From: Marisa cornuarietis
Taxonomy: Eukaryota; Mollusca; Gastropoda; Architaenioglossa; Ampullariidae
Direction: 5' to 3'
DNA: 64,000 bases
NCBI GenBank assembly: GCA_004794655.1
Contig: SMMW01000576.1
Location: forward strand, 3,485,501-3,549,500
Shown here in pieces: positions 27,501 to 42,500 of this stretch (position 1 is the stretch's first letter; each line of letters opens with the position of its first letter). The position numbers and the translations under genes were made by a program. The notes under the pieces were generated by a model. The model was given only the letters and a program-made list of their open reading frames with translations, did not search any database and had not been told where the DNA came from.

Positions 27501-30500
27501 CACGGCGAGACTCACGCAATGAGCACCTATCAAAAGTATGAGTAAATTTGTTAAAAATGATGGCGATATTAGGACCTATACACTTTCACCATCACTACAA
27601 CCAGTAGCCACAACAGTAACAGTAATTCTGTTTTTAAGACTTATCAGATGATATGAGCATAAGAGATAACAGACTACATTTGCTCTCTAACCAATAAAAG
27701 TTGACTGCCTGACAGTGAGCTAGCAAGAGTGGTTGCAGAGGCCCTCAGACAGCTGTAAAGGTGACAGCACTGCCAATACATCTGTTTTTTTTTTTTTTTT
27801 CGGTTATCTTTTGACTAAAATTCATCTCAAACAAATAGTAGGAACATTGGGAAGGCCTCAATGTCATGTCATCTGCTGTAATAATAATAATGAAGATTTT
27901 TATAGTGCATATTCACACTCATAGAGAGCATGCTCTTAGCGCTTAAAATGAGGAAGAGACGTGGACTAAATGGATAGAACACGAGGGACAGAAGAATAAA
28001 CGACAATACTGATGACAAACAGAAAACAAAGATAGAAAACACAAAAAGGCACCTTGTAACAGGAGCGAAGAAAGTAGTGATTCTGCAGAGAAAGATGGGT
28101 AGAAAAGTCGCAAGAGCGGGAGGAGGGAGGGTAAGAAGGACTAGCATTGTGTGGAGTGTGTTAGGAGTAATGCTCAAGGAAGAGGTGCATTTTCAGAGGA
28201 GATTTGAAGGATTCAGTTGTAGGAAGGTGGCGGATATGGAAAGGGAGAGAGTTCCATTGTTTTGCTGCACAGTAGCCAAAAATCCTGTGACCATATGTTG
28301 TTGTTCTAGTAACAGGAACAGTTAGGATACGGTCATCAGAGGAAGAGCGGAGCTGTCTGGCCGGAACGTAAGGGATGAGAAGTTCAGAGAAATAGTCAGG
28401 ACAGGAGCCTGCAAAGAAATTAAGAACACAGCACAGACAGTTTGTACTGGATGCGAGAACAGACAGGTAGCCAGTGTAGAGAACGAAGGAGAAGAGTGAC
28501 ATGGTCCCGTTTCCTGGCTCTGAGCACCAGACATGCAGCGGAGTTCTGTACTTTCTGGAGTCTCTGAATGAGGGATGAAGGGCAGCCTGCCAGCAAGAAG
28601 TTGCAGTAGTCAAGTCGAGAAAGAACAAATGCACAGACAAGAGTGTTGGTAGCACGTGTAGAGAGAAAATGACAGATGGCACTGATCTTACGGAGGTCAT
28701 AATAGGCAGACTGACAGACAGCTGTAACATGTTTATCAAGGGTCATGTCGGCAGTGACAATAAATCCCAGATTCCTAGCAGATGACGTGAAGGTGATTTT
28801 GGTTTTGCCCACCTTGATGTGATTGGGCAGACTGATGAGCAAAGGTTGATTTCTTCTATTGCACAAGAGGGCTTCCATTTTATCATCGTTTAGTTTAAGC
28901 TTGTTTTTTACCATCCAGCCCTTGACATCGTTAATACAAGCTTCTAGACAGCTAATAGCAGAGTGAGACTCAGCCGGTGGAGTGGAACAGTAAAGCTGCG
29001 TGTCGTCAGCATAGGAATGATGAGAAACCTGGTGAGACTGGATGCATGATGAAAGTGATTTAGTGTAGAGGATGAACAGAACTGGGCCAAGTACTGAGCC
29101 TTGGGGAACACCACAGAGAAGTGGAGCAGGGTGAGATGTTTGACCATCAACTACCACAGTCTGGGTCCTATCAGTGAGATAGGACTTGAACCATGTCCAG
29201 AAATTCCGTAGAGGGTGTGCAGGCTATGAAGGAGCAGAGAGTGATCTATTGTGTCGAATGCAGCAGACAGGTCCAATAGAGTTAAGGGAGAAACATCACC
29301 GCTGTCAAGGGAAGATAGTATGTCTGTCGTTACTTTAATAAGAGTAGTCTCAGTGCTGTGAAAGGGTCTGTATGCCAACTGAGCTTGTGGGATAAGATGT
29401 TGCTCTTGTAAGTAGGCCCAGAGCTGTGTCAAAACTATTTTTTCTATGATCTTAGAGAGAAACGACAAGTTGGAGACTGGGCGGTAGTTGTTTAGCACGT
29501 TGACATCAAGTGTGGATTTCTTAAGAAGTGGCCTCACCAGCGCATTTTTGAACAAAGATGGGAAAACACCTGACGACAAGCTGACATTTACAATGTGTGT
29601 GATGGAAGGAAGTAAAATATCAAGGCACTCAAGAAGAAGGCTTGTGGGCATTGGATCTAACTTGCAAGTTGTTAGTTTAGCTTTTAGAATGACCGCTTTC
29701 ACATCGGCCTCAGAGACTGGGAGAAACTTGGTCAAAGAGCATCCCAGGAGGACATCACAGGAGATGTTGTGAAGCGCCGACGCCAAATCTAAGGATGATC
29801 GAATGTCTGATATCTTTCTGGTGAAATAATCGCTGAAAACATGTGGCAGCCGGGAAACAGGGTAGCCAGTGAGCAGTGGTGCAAATGGCAAATAGCTTCT
29901 TGGAGGAGGTGCAGTTAATTATTTGGCCCTGAAGATGTTTTAGCCTTGTATGCATTTTGCAACGCTTTGCTTTGCGGCATTATAAATTTCTTTGTGGATG
30001 GTGAGTCCAGTCTTCTGCCAAACACATTCAGCTCGCCGACGAGTGCACTTCAGGTCAAGTAGCTCAACACGGATCTGTGAATGCCAAGGTGTACCTTTGG
30101 ACTGGCGCATCAGACGTCGAGACACTGGGGCGTGGTCATCAACCGCTCTACGTAAAACACAGTCAAGTTGCTCAGCAGAGGGTGGTTGGAGGAGCGCCAT
30201 CTGGACCTGTGCTTTGAATGCCAGTCTATCAACATTTTGTAATGAGCGAGTGGGTCTTACAACTAGCACCAATGATGGGCGTTTGCGATCCAGTTCGATC
30301 AGTACACAGTAGTGGTCAGATGAGAGATCGTGGGAAACATCAACTGACTGCACTAAGTGGTCATCAGGTCGATGTATGACCTAGTCCAAGATGTGATCTC
30401 TTTTGTGGGTTGGTTGTGACATGGACTGGATGAGACGAAAGGTTTGCAGCATTTCTGAAATTTTGACAGTGTCAGGATGAGAAGTGTTGTCGAACTGCAC

Positions 30501-33500
30501 ATTGACATCTCAAAGGAGTACTGCGGGTCCATTTAGTGCATTGCTGTAATCCAAGAGATTATGGAATTCCGAGAAAAAAAAAAGTAGTCAAGAAAGAGAA
30601 TTTACAATAAAAATTACATTATGGTGGAAGGCAAGACTTGTGGGGGAGGGGGGAATTGGTGTTTTACGCAGAGCCAGCAACTAAGGATACATCATGGCAA
30701 GGCAGCCAGCCCTGTAAACAAATGCCACACGCAGACAAATAACAGCATGTCTGAGATGAGAGCTAAACCCAGGATAGCCAATCTTCACTGTACTGGTGAC
30801 AGGCGCTAACCGCTGCGACACCGGGCCGCCTGTCACAATAGCCAGCATGTCACAAGTGTGAACATGAATCAAAAGGAATGCCACAAAGAAAGTTTGTCAT
30901 GAGCATCTTTAATCCATGCTGTAATCCAAGACAGCAGGCTTTGGAAAGAATCTTCCTCCTGACCGACCCTAAGACGAATGAGGTGCTGGGCTTAGTTCTG
31001 CCAAATTACCTGTACTTGCCACAGGTGGATGTAGGGGCTATAGACCAGGTCCTGCAGCCAACCTGGTCATGTTTTTCAGAGGCTGGCAAGGCCTGAACCA
31101 CCAGGGTACCGGCTCTATAGCTATTTAAGGGCTGTTACTCATCTGACCAGTGAAGCACCCTGCATGCCAGATATGTGTCAGCTCCCTGTCCGGTAGTCAA
31201 CTTTCAATGGTTAAAGAGCAAATGTAGCCTATTATCTCCGATGGTAATATCATCTGGTAAGGTCAAAGAAGAAACATCTTTTAGCTGTGGAGTGTACCAT
31301 GCAAGCCACACAAAAGCGTAAGAAGGGCTAACTAACTTGGGGTTGAATTCTGCCAACCGAGTGTCATCAGACATTTGCATGACATTGTCCATCATTAGCT
31401 TTGATGCTGGAAACAGGAAGTCATGAAGCAAATCACTGACAAGCTCCTCACCTGCAAAATATCACTCACACACACACACGCACACAAAGAGACTTGAGTT
31501 ATTTTTTCAATTGTCCAAAAGTATAATCACAGTTGTTCAAATCGAGCGGACACCGATCAATCCTCTCAGCAAAATTTCAGTAACAACTAGCATATCTCAA
31601 AAATTGCATCATATGCTCTATTATCTCTTAATCTGAAAAACGCAAACATGCATTTGTAATGGATGAATCAACCAATCATGTCTGCAACATTTATTTCATG
31701 TTTTGGCAGTTTCAATACAAGACCCCATTTAAAAAGCATCCGACAAGCCTGACCTACAAATACTCACCAAGTTCCTCTTTGTTGATGCCCTGACAGGTAA
31801 ACAAAGTGCGTATAAGATGCAGATGTCCTGCCAACAAAGTATTGTCCATTGTCTGCAGCTCTGCGTGTCGTGATGGAGCAAAATTGCTGAGCCAAGCAAT
31901 CTCATCTTCTAGCATGGATGCTACATCAAGCTGCATGTCTTCCTGAAGCTCAGCTGTTAACAAGCACAAGTTCACATTTCTGTTCTGAGCAAACATATTA
32001 CAGAATATATGATTTAACTTTGGCTTCAAGTTCTCACTACTAAATGATGTTCACACTGCTGTTTCATACTGTAAATATTTATTTCCATCTTGTCTTTTAA
32101 AACATTTTTAAAAGTAACAAACAGAAGAAACTGAAAAGTGACCCTCACCTGACAAGTTTTTTAGCAAACGGCAGCGCAAATCAAAATACTGAGAACACTG
32201 GCTAAGTAACCTGAAATAACAGCACATGCAAGAAAAACTTTTTTTTCCACAGAATAACATAATTTTCTTAATTTGTCAAATAAATAGTGCTGAGGTAAAA
32301 CATCCCTCATAAAATATTAAACATGTCATTATAGAGCGAGTTCAAAGCTGCCATGATCACAACAATGCTTCTGAAAATTTATGGAATAAAAATGATCCTG
32401 AAGGTACAGATACCCAATACTTGAATAATCTTAACCTAAATATTTAAATACTTATTTAAAAATAATAAACACAACAAAGCAAGCTTTCAGTAATACTCAC
32501 TTTTGGGTGGAACCTCTGGCACTTGAAGAGGTTACCCAAAAGGGGAGATAAGCTCGTTGCAACAGCTGCAGCACAAACTGGCGAGGGGGCTGAAGTGTTG
32601 GGGACAAGACATCGAGTGTGAGCTGACACAACAACCAAAGTTGTTCACACATGGCTACCCTCATTTCTGGCAAGGGGCATCCCACCAGCAAGTCAATGAC
32701 AAAGTCACTCAGGAATGGCAATGAATAGAAGGAAGCTGTAAAAATATTTCAGCCATAAAGTGCTTCTCAGCAACTCTGATAACAATTATTTCTTACATTT
32801 TCTTTCTTTTGCATGCCAGTTCTGGCCAATTTAAAAAGTGTGTAGACATTTTAAAAGAAAAGTTATAAACTCATGCTTTATAACTGTTGACAGGGAAGAA
32901 TGAGAGTAAAATGCAGGGCACAGTACCAGTCGTAAAACAGCATGGCAAGAAAAGAAAAAAAAACTGTCTAAAACAGATTCTCTTGCAAATATTTATTGTT
33001 GTTCCCAGTGACAAGATTAACAAAAAACTGCCTTGCTTTGTGAATTCTGAACAGTCTTTACCCCAAACTTATCTTCTACTGAGGTAAATTTATATTTTAC
33101 AAAACAGTAAAGGGTTTTTCAGCCAAGTGGATTTTAGTGACTGTGAACTGGTCCACTGTTTTCCGGACCTGATACATCACCCATGATCTGAGTAGGCAGA
33201 GTGTATTTTTCAAGTCACCCAGGAAAGCCTTGAACTAGTGAGTGCACTAACCACCAGACTATGACCTTGTTTATCTGGACCCAGAAAACAAAAGCCTCAC
33301 CTATCAGTTCGCTTCGCAGTTGCAAGCAGGTGATGAGAATTTCAAGTGCCTCACGGGCAATGTTGGCATCCTTGGTGGAGATGCTTACCTGGTGTGAGCA
33401 CACTCCAGCATGCAGGCTCTGACAGTCACTATCACTGTTGGTACTGGCTGAACTCCCTGCAATGAACTTGGCTTAACTTTCTTTGCTATCTACTCTGTAC

Positions 33501-36500
33501 CTTAATAAATTTAAGGTATAGAGTGTGTGTGTGAGTGTATGTGTGTGAGGGTGGAGAGGAGTAACATTATTTTTACTTACCACTAAAAGCAATCCATATA
33601 CTTATGCTACTGACTCAATTTGACTCAGTGATTCAAAACCTGCTATTTTAAATTCAGATTCTGCATTAGAACTTCCCCCCTCCTGCCTAAATATGGATTG
33701 ATAGAAATGATCTGCCTCTTCTTCAGATACACCTATAAGTATAAATATTTAATCAAAATTTTTTACAAATATTGGAAATATTGTCAATCGAAAAAACAGG
33801 ATTCATATCACAGCTTATTTACATGCATATGTTGGCCAAGCAGTTGTTTTAAAAGTCTCAATAAACTTTAGCATTAACTTCAATCAGCTAGGTGCAGTAT
33901 GATGACAAATATTCTACAGATTTCTGACACTGGCCACATTACAGGCATCCTTGACAGAAGAAATGCTTTAGCAGCAGAATACTTGAAATGCAATTTGAGG
34001 CAATTAAATAAATGTATAAATTTTCTGGAGAGTACTCTGTGGTTTGAAAACACACATTTTATGCAGTACCTGTACTGCTTTGGCGTGAGCGATGGCCACA
34101 GGCAGTCCCATCACGGGCTTCTCTGATTGGCTGATTGTAACTCAATAAATGCAGACGACCAGCAGCCCCTGCCCATGTTACTCTCATAAAACAAGATACA
34201 GTCTCGATGAATTCTTGAGGAGTCAGTGTCTGGCAAACATTAAGATAAATAGAGAGGCTTAGAATCCATCACCTTTGACAATGACAATGACAATGACCAA
34301 CTTTATGTTCCTCTTCTGTTATTTTAGTCTTTGCTGCTATGCACAGTAAGGGATTGGTGCTAGCAACATAGTCTCAACAGAAACTGAATTTCAATGTGAT
34401 AAGGCAGTCTTGTTCAAGAGACATATGGGAAGGACAAAATGGACCCATACAGGAAAATGGTGAAAATTCTTTCCCATTGTAGTCAGAAAAGTTGAGAAGA
34501 AACTTTCCCTTTTCTATCCCATAAACAATCTTGACAGCCATCAGTCTAACTCTTACTGGTATGTAAAAATGTCATGTGCACTGCCAGGTGTTGCAAGCAA
34601 CCAACCTGAATAGCTCTGCTACCGGAAGTCTTGGCTGACTTAGCAGGGCTGTGTACTGGTGAAATTGAAGCAATGGCAGCACCTGGTCGTGTGGTGGTGC
34701 CCAGTGTAGCACTGCTGCTAGATTCTTCAGTCACGCTCAGCCCACACAGCAGGTACCTACGTCACATTAAACAGACAGAAAAATGCGATGAGAGGGACGT
34801 GGAGCTCACAGAAATGCTAAATTGTCTATATTGGCCGTTGTGGTATAGGAGACAGTATGGCAGTGAATGTAAGTAAAATGGCAACTGACAAACCAAAGAA
34901 CCATGCCTAACACATCTTTCCAATGGACTGAACATAATTCTGCTTAAACTTGTGTACATTTAAAGCAGACAGGAAAAACTCTGTTTTTCTGAATGTATGC
35001 TCCTAATAAAGCAGACTCTGAGAGACCTGGCAAGCTGAAGACAAATGGAGTAACAGCCCTGTCGAATCTCATAGTTGATGTCAGGAGGCAGTGACTCTGG
35101 CTGAAGGACATTGACTACGAGGCTGAGACCGCCATTGTTGAGGAACTCTTCACAAACCACCTGTGTGGCTGCAGCTGATCCTGCCTCAATGTGAGTTGGC
35201 ATCAGTTTGCTGCTGAGAACCTGGAGACACAAATTTAGCCTGATTAAACCTTTCTTACTGACCTCTCTCAGGCTGCAGTTAAATCATTCTCTGCCTTCTT
35301 TTCTCTGATTACCCTCTCAGAATTACAGGACATATGTGTTTCAAAATAAAGATAGTACATTAATAATTGTGCTGTAAAATGGAAAATTGTAAGCTTTCAG
35401 AAAACTATATCATGGAAAGTTTCAGCGTATGTAAAACTTTTCTTTATCAGTTATGAATTGCTTGCCTCTAAATTGTACAAGACTCGGAAAGGCGACATGT
35501 CTGGGGCACTGCTATCAAATAAGGTTTTCATGACTTCTCGTGGAGTAATTCGTGAACTGGTGGTAGCAGCACGAGGTGACTTTCGTGGACTGGATTTGCT
35601 GCCACTGATGCTAGTCACATCTTCTAAGGATGATGTTTGCTTAAGATTCTAAGGGGGGAAAAAAATGTTGATTTACAAACAGTAAACAGATTTTCTTGCA
35701 ATTCACCATCTAAAGCTACATTCTGAGGAACATAAACGTGAACTTAGGAATGATCAGTGCAAGAGAAACAAACAAAATGGAAATGAAAGTCAGCCTGTTG
35801 AAAAATTCTGAAAACAAAGGCTTTAATTTCTACCAACAACTGTAATACTACTGCAGAATTGGCAGCTAATATGGCTTTGTTCTTTGCTTTGAGACCAGTT
35901 GTGTGTGTTTTCTTTTTGTGCAGCGCTTTGAGCTGCCTTTCATGATGGGGAAAAGAGCTATATAAATCAACTTTATTATTATTATTTGGTATTATGTCAA
36001 TAAAACCTTATTTCATTAAACACTTGCTAATCTTTTTAAACATTTTAAAAACCTTCAACAAAAAATAAAAAAAGGAGGGTAGTGATATTGCATGCACTCA
36101 AAGGTTGCATGTTGATTAAAGTCCCAAAAGGAGAGATTAAGTAAACTCTACAAGCTTTTTCATTTACCTTTTGTGTCATAATATCAAGGGCATCAGAAAC
36201 TGCAGGGTCTGTAGGGATTAACATCAGAAGCTTTTGTACCCGTTTAGTAATCCTGAAGAAAACAGCATTTTCTGCTTAACATCAGTAGGAAAAAAACATG
36301 TGTATAATCATCCATTAATAATAAATTACAAATTGTGACTATTTGCAATACATTCTACACTGTTACTGTGAAAGTTAGAAGCAACCTTATATTATGCCAT
36401 AAAGGACAAGCTAAATGTTCATGACACAACGAACAAGATAAGAAATAAATTTATAAGTATCCACAAATCTTTTCATACAATTCACTGCCTAATAAGTTAA

Positions 36501-39500
36501 TCACAAAAAGGAAAACTGAAATTGTATCAAGGAAACTTAGAGGAAAAAGGAAAACAATCGCTTATTCCATTAATTCCTGCATAAATATGCCCTTCCCCCC
36601 ACAATATAAAGTAACGTGCCCTGATTTCATCTCAGGGTGGTGTGGACCAAATATGCCCCCAGTTGCAACCTACAGTTGCTAATGTAGGTATGCTGAAAGC
36701 ACCAAGTGGTGATAATTTTCTTTTCTTGGATGTAATGGTTCAGTTTTCCTCTTTAAAAAAAAATGTTATCATATAATGCTTGCCACCCAACCATCCCTCT
36801 CAAAAGGATTTCTAAGCAAAGACAACTCAAGACCACTACCTCATCTTCCCCATAAAATATATCTATATGCATAAATTTCAGTGACAACAAAGCTGAACCT
36901 ACTTCGGCTCATCTAGTTCTGTAAGCTGATACAGCATTTCAAACACTTCTCCACCCTTGGCCATCACAACGCCAGGCAGCATTTTCTCCTGCACACACAA
37001 GACACCTTGCTATCGAGTGACTGAATCACAAGCCAATCACCTTTTGCATCAGATTTTAATCCTCTTGGTTCAAGATACAAATATAACATTACAATGACTT
37101 GCTTATAACTGAAGATTGCGAAGACAACAGTGGGTGAAGTTTGTTTTTTATTATTGCTGCTCTGAGATAAACATTAGACCAAGAAACCTATACATTTTTG
37201 GAAAAGAGAAAACTTGAATTTGCAATAAAAAGTAATGAAAATCGCCTTGCCCGTGCTTCCCGGCAAAGCCACGATCATGGGTTGTCGAACCAAAAGGGTT
37301 AAGGATAGTTTAAACACTCACCTGTTCCAATTCAAAACTTTGTTTGGAGGTGGCCACTGATGCAGAAGCCTTAAAAAGAAAGAACATTTATATTTACTTT
37401 TGTTATCTATTGTGTATTGTCTTATACAAAAATAATAAAAATCATAAAATTCAAGATAAACACGTCTTGTAATTCTCTGATTTTGATTCTTTTCAAATTA
37501 ATGCTCACAAGATGTTTGCCTTTTTATAGATAAAGTAGCCAAAGGTTGCATTGTTATACACTTTTCTCTCACCACCTTTAAGTCTAAACTCAAGACACAT
37601 CTTTTCAGAATGCCAACTTCACTGTGACTCTGTCCTGACCATAAGCGTGCATAGCATGTGTCTGTAATTTACTTATAGCATATGTACTTGTACAAGTCTA
37701 AGAATATGGTCTCTTTTTGACAGGTTATATATTATGTTTTTTTAAATTATGGCAATTTAGGAAGTTTCAAAAGTCTAATAATCTTGAAAGAAACTAAAGC
37801 AGCGCACAATGAGAATGAACATCATGCACTGTGACAGCAAATCAAGGTGGAGCACCATGACAACTGCTCACCTCTGGCTGCTTGCTGGGGGTGCTGGTCG
37901 GTGCGGAGGGGAGGGATGTGGAGGATGCAGCCTGGGTAATGGATCCCAGCCGCACCTGTACCACCTGACCATCATAGATGTCCAGCTGATGCAGTAGTTT
38001 GTGATCACGTGTCATGCACAGCTGTAACAAGGTTCAAAGATGCTGAGATCTTCTACAGCTACAATAATTTTTTCAATAGAAGGCTTTGCAAATGAACACA
38101 CACACACACACACACACACAAACTTTGAACTCTTAACACACTGATGGTTAAATACCATATTCTATAGCCCTGTCTATTGTAAGTACTATGCATTGTCTAA
38201 TTTCTACATAGATACATAGAGGTGGCTGTCAATCTTGAGTGCCTCGTCACTACCGAAACAGTAAAATCTCACAGTTCAAGTGCTTGAAGCTGACTTTGTC
38301 TCTTGCGCAATAAACCTTCAGTCTACAGTTTATGACAAAGTCCTTTTTTTCTATATATCTTGCTCAAGGCACAGCATAGAAAGTTGTGGGATAGTCTTTC
38401 AGATAACACTGGATGAAATCTTTGATGCAGAGGGTCAAAGTAGTTCTCCGTCATGTTTCATTTGACTTAGGTGAATCCTTAGTAAAGGCCAGTATGCCTA
38501 CTCACCAGCTTATCATTAGCATGGATCTGTATGTGCTCCTGGGTCTGACCCAGGCGGGTGATGATCTTCTGCCTCAGTGAACCAAGTGTTTCATTGCTGT
38601 GGCACTGTGAAAGAAAGAAAGTCCTTGTTTAGAGCACTGATTATTCTCTCCTTCATTTTGTTAAAGTAAGATTTATAAGGTTCCCTATTTCATCAAAAGA
38701 TTTTTAAAATGTAATGATAAGGCCATTAAAATATAATGTAAGCGTGGCTTACAAGGATCAGATGTATGAAAACTACTAATGAAAGTTTTCCAGAGGTTAA
38801 AACACTGTGTTTGACACAGAATAGTTTATTATTATTAATGCAGGCAATGCAATTTGTCACTATATCCTTCTAGCTTTTGAAAAAGTAAATTTCAAGCCAT
38901 GGTGTTATGCTTTAAAAGGCTAATACCAGAGTGGTCAGCTAGAAAAATATATACCCAACTCTATCTATTCAGTTTTAAAATATAACATTTTTGGTGGTAA
39001 AATTTCTTTCTTTGAGTTCTTACCAGATGACATGACTATATGGAGATCACCCTCTAGCTACCCCAAATCCAGCTGTCCAAGCCTGTGCAACATGGTAAGA
39101 TCTGAATTCAGCTTAGCCCCCTCCCTTCCCATTCGTCACTAGCTGTCATGTCATCTGGTAAGTACTCGAAGAAAGAAATTTTACCACCAAAAATGGTCTT
39201 TCTTCTTCGTACTGTACCAATGACATGACTATATGGAGAATAACTAACAGGCGGAGGGAGTGGCCGCCAACCATGTAAGAACACCTACTAACGTCCATAG
39301 GTAAACAATAAACAAACAAAAAAAAGTCCCACCCCAAATCCAGCCAGGCTGTAGACTGAGGCCTCCTTGACTGAGCCATGCAAAGCTGCCTACGGACCTG
39401 CCAAACAGGCTGCCCTATCTACTCCCTGCTATGCTGCTGACACCCAGCGGACAGCCACCACTGAGTCAGAATGGGGTGCAAGATCCATAGGTAGAACCTA

Positions 39501-42500
39501 ACGAATCACACAAGAACGCTAGCCTATAGCCCAAATAACTATAGAGCTGCATATCCCAAAGGCTGGACTAGTGGCAACAGCTCAAGCCTCAATGCACGGA
39601 CCTTCCAGCTAGGGAAGCTGCTGTTGAACAGCGCTACATAAGCCGCCTGAATGACTGCTAAACCAAGGCTGTAATAGATTGCACTAAGAAAACTTTCTGT
39701 CTTCCCATTTCACACTGGTAAGAACCGACACACAGCTCCCTGAGCGAGGCTTACTTCTTGGGGTAAATACCGGAGTGCTCTCACTAAATCCTGGGGTTGA
39801 CCTGATCCTTCAAGCATGCCCTTGGAAGTAGGAGTAGCATAATCTCCTAGGACCCTGTTCTGGAAGACTAATTAGTAAAGCAGGATTATCTGAAGGGATA
39901 TGAAACCATCGCCCCTAAACTGTCAACAAGTCAAAACTGAGAGTCTCAAAAGTCTCGGATATAGTAGCCACCTCAACTACCATGTCTGCCTAGCCAGAAG
40001 CTTAAAAGGAGACTAGGATAACGGCTCAAGAACCGTTGAGTTCCAGAGGTAAATATCCATCCTCCAATCCCAAGAAGGGAATAGAGTGCAACCTACTGGC
40101 TGAGTGCTAGCAAAAATCGTCAGCCAGGCAGAACATGGCTACTGGTCCTTAGCCGCCAAAGACGGAATGTATCTGATAGCATGGCGTTATAGCTTTCAAT
40201 AATAACTAGGTCCAGATTCTTTATTAAAAACCGCAGATCATTCTGCCTAGGACATATCCAAAGGATCCCATCCATGACTAAGTTCTAAACTACCAAGGTG
40301 GAGGGCTTTCTAGTGAAAGCAATGTGCTCCACCACATCACTAGAGCAATGTCGACCAGCTGTCACCTCTAATAAGGCAGCCAGATGAACTAGCTGACTGC
40401 ACATGCCTACTCATGGCCCAGGGAGGATGTACCAGTCACCCAGGCTGTGGCCCGGGAAGGAGGGGGGAGCAAGCCGAAAACATCCCGGGCTGGGGTGCAA
40501 CCTGATTTCCGGTAAATACCAATGTGCTGAGCCCCGCCCAAAAGGCATCATGGCAAACCATAAAACACTGCCTTCAAAGACAAAGCACCGAAGCAGGCTG
40601 CTGACGAGTGCAACAGGACATGTAAAATGGCATCAGCAGTCATTACTGGTAGCATAATCATGCAACATGAACGCCGCTCTCACTTCATGAATAGCCTTCT
40701 TGAGACTGCAGTAAGATTCTCGCTTCATAGAGAAATCTCTATCCCCTGTCTCCTGGGCCTGAAGAACAAATTGGTGAACACGTGCAGGGAGGTATATTCT
40801 GAAAGACAGGCAGTCCCTCGATGATCACCGCATAGACCCCAAGAAATGCGGTCAGAAAAGTCTCCCACTTTGCGAAATGTCTCCTCGGTGTCACCCCAAC
40901 TGGAACCGTGGGAGCTGAGTCGGAAAGTAAAGGGAGGCAAAGTGGACGTGAGGAAGTCTAGTCTCAAAACAGACTTTTCCCCCCTGTCCCTGACTGCCGG
41001 GTAACTCAAATGAACATTGGACTGAAATTCCAGGCTCAAATTGAAAGCTCGGGGGAGCCCGCACTGCTGAGGCGGTAACCCCGCTTTCTCTCTCCTATCC
41101 TTGGTGTGCAGCACGGTTACGGCGCTAGAGAAAATGCTGCCTTCTTGCCTCAATAGGGATATGGACATCTGATGCGAATCCATTGCAGGCAGGGACAAGT
41201 ACAGGAAGGAGGGGGGGGGGAAATGTCCAGCTTGGCCACTTTCCTCATCTAGAACCACAGACGTCATAAGGGCATCTGGTACTGGCCAGACCCCATCCCA
41301 CGGACGACCAGAGGGAGAGCTCTTCATGGTCTGCTGATCCAGTCTGTTTCCGACTGGAGACTTAAGTGTTATGTACCTTTCACGGACAGTGGCCGCAGTG
41401 GTACAAGGGCCACCAGTATCCCGCGGTCGCCACCCACACGGGATAGCAGGTAGAGAAAGTACTAAAGGCAGGGCTCTGTTGTACCAATCCGCTCTTGGTC
41501 CCCTTTCTGTTTAGGCTCCATCTCCTTTATAGAAGATCCCACGCTTTCTGGCTGAAAACACTTCACGGTCTGCTCTAATTCCACATTAGCGCTGGCCTTG
41601 TTTTACCTTACAAGCGCAGTCTGCTCCATTTGTGCCCTAGTTATCTAGGTAAGGGTCACAGGTCTTACCAAGGAGGCTGCCTCCAAACAGATCCCAGATA
41701 CCATTGATCCCACTTAGTCGGTGATTGTAATACTACTGCTGCAGGGGACACTGCACTGGCTTGGACAGGTGGATTTGGGGTAGCTAGAGGGTGATCTCCA
41801 TATAGTCATGTTATCTGGTACAGTACGAAGAAGAAAGAGGGCATCTTTGCATAGTTAAAGGAAAGAATGTTCTCACATGTTGCCTCAGAATGAGTTCTGT
41901 CTTGTATACTTCACTGCTACAACTTCAGAATAAATATATCTGCAGAATACTTGCCAGCACAGTGAATTCTTGGTGCAATGCCTCACAGCGAATGGTGAGC
42001 GTGAGAGGATACCCATGGAAGGAGGCAGCATGTGGGAGGATGGTACGTGGGAAGCAGTGAAGTTCCTCAACGCTTAGAATATAAGCTTCTGCGATCCATA
42101 ACAACCGCTCAATAGCCAGCAGTTTGACAGATCTGCAGATGGAAAAGATCAACAGTTTTTTTTTTAAACATACAAACTGCACTGTTGGTAGTCAACATTT
42201 CTAGAGAATCTAAGTTTGAAAGTAATAAGTACTTGAGAATTCCATTGTAAGTGAGCTACACATGCACATGTTCCACATTACCTGGAGGGTAAAGGCACAT
42301 TGGCAACTTCTGGGACAACGGTGGCAGCAAGAATTTTTGTAGCATTGGACACTGTCTGAGCCACCACATTTCCACATACACCTATCATTGCCATCTGTAA
42401 GGCATGCAGGTTTCAGATAAGCTTTACATCATATAACAATAAAATGTTGCATCAATTGGTATTTTCTTCAAATCACATGATAAAATGTTGTATCAATTGG

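Noticed and set aside
28420..29891. Two 245-codon frames as host genes
   Set aside because: They are the two halves of one L2/CR1-type LINE reverse transcriptase split by a frameshift.
40725..41327. 200-codon minus-strand frame as a novel gene
   Set aside because: It sits wholly inside the composite repeat. The matching stretch in the other copy is broken in frame, so selection on the protein is unlikely.
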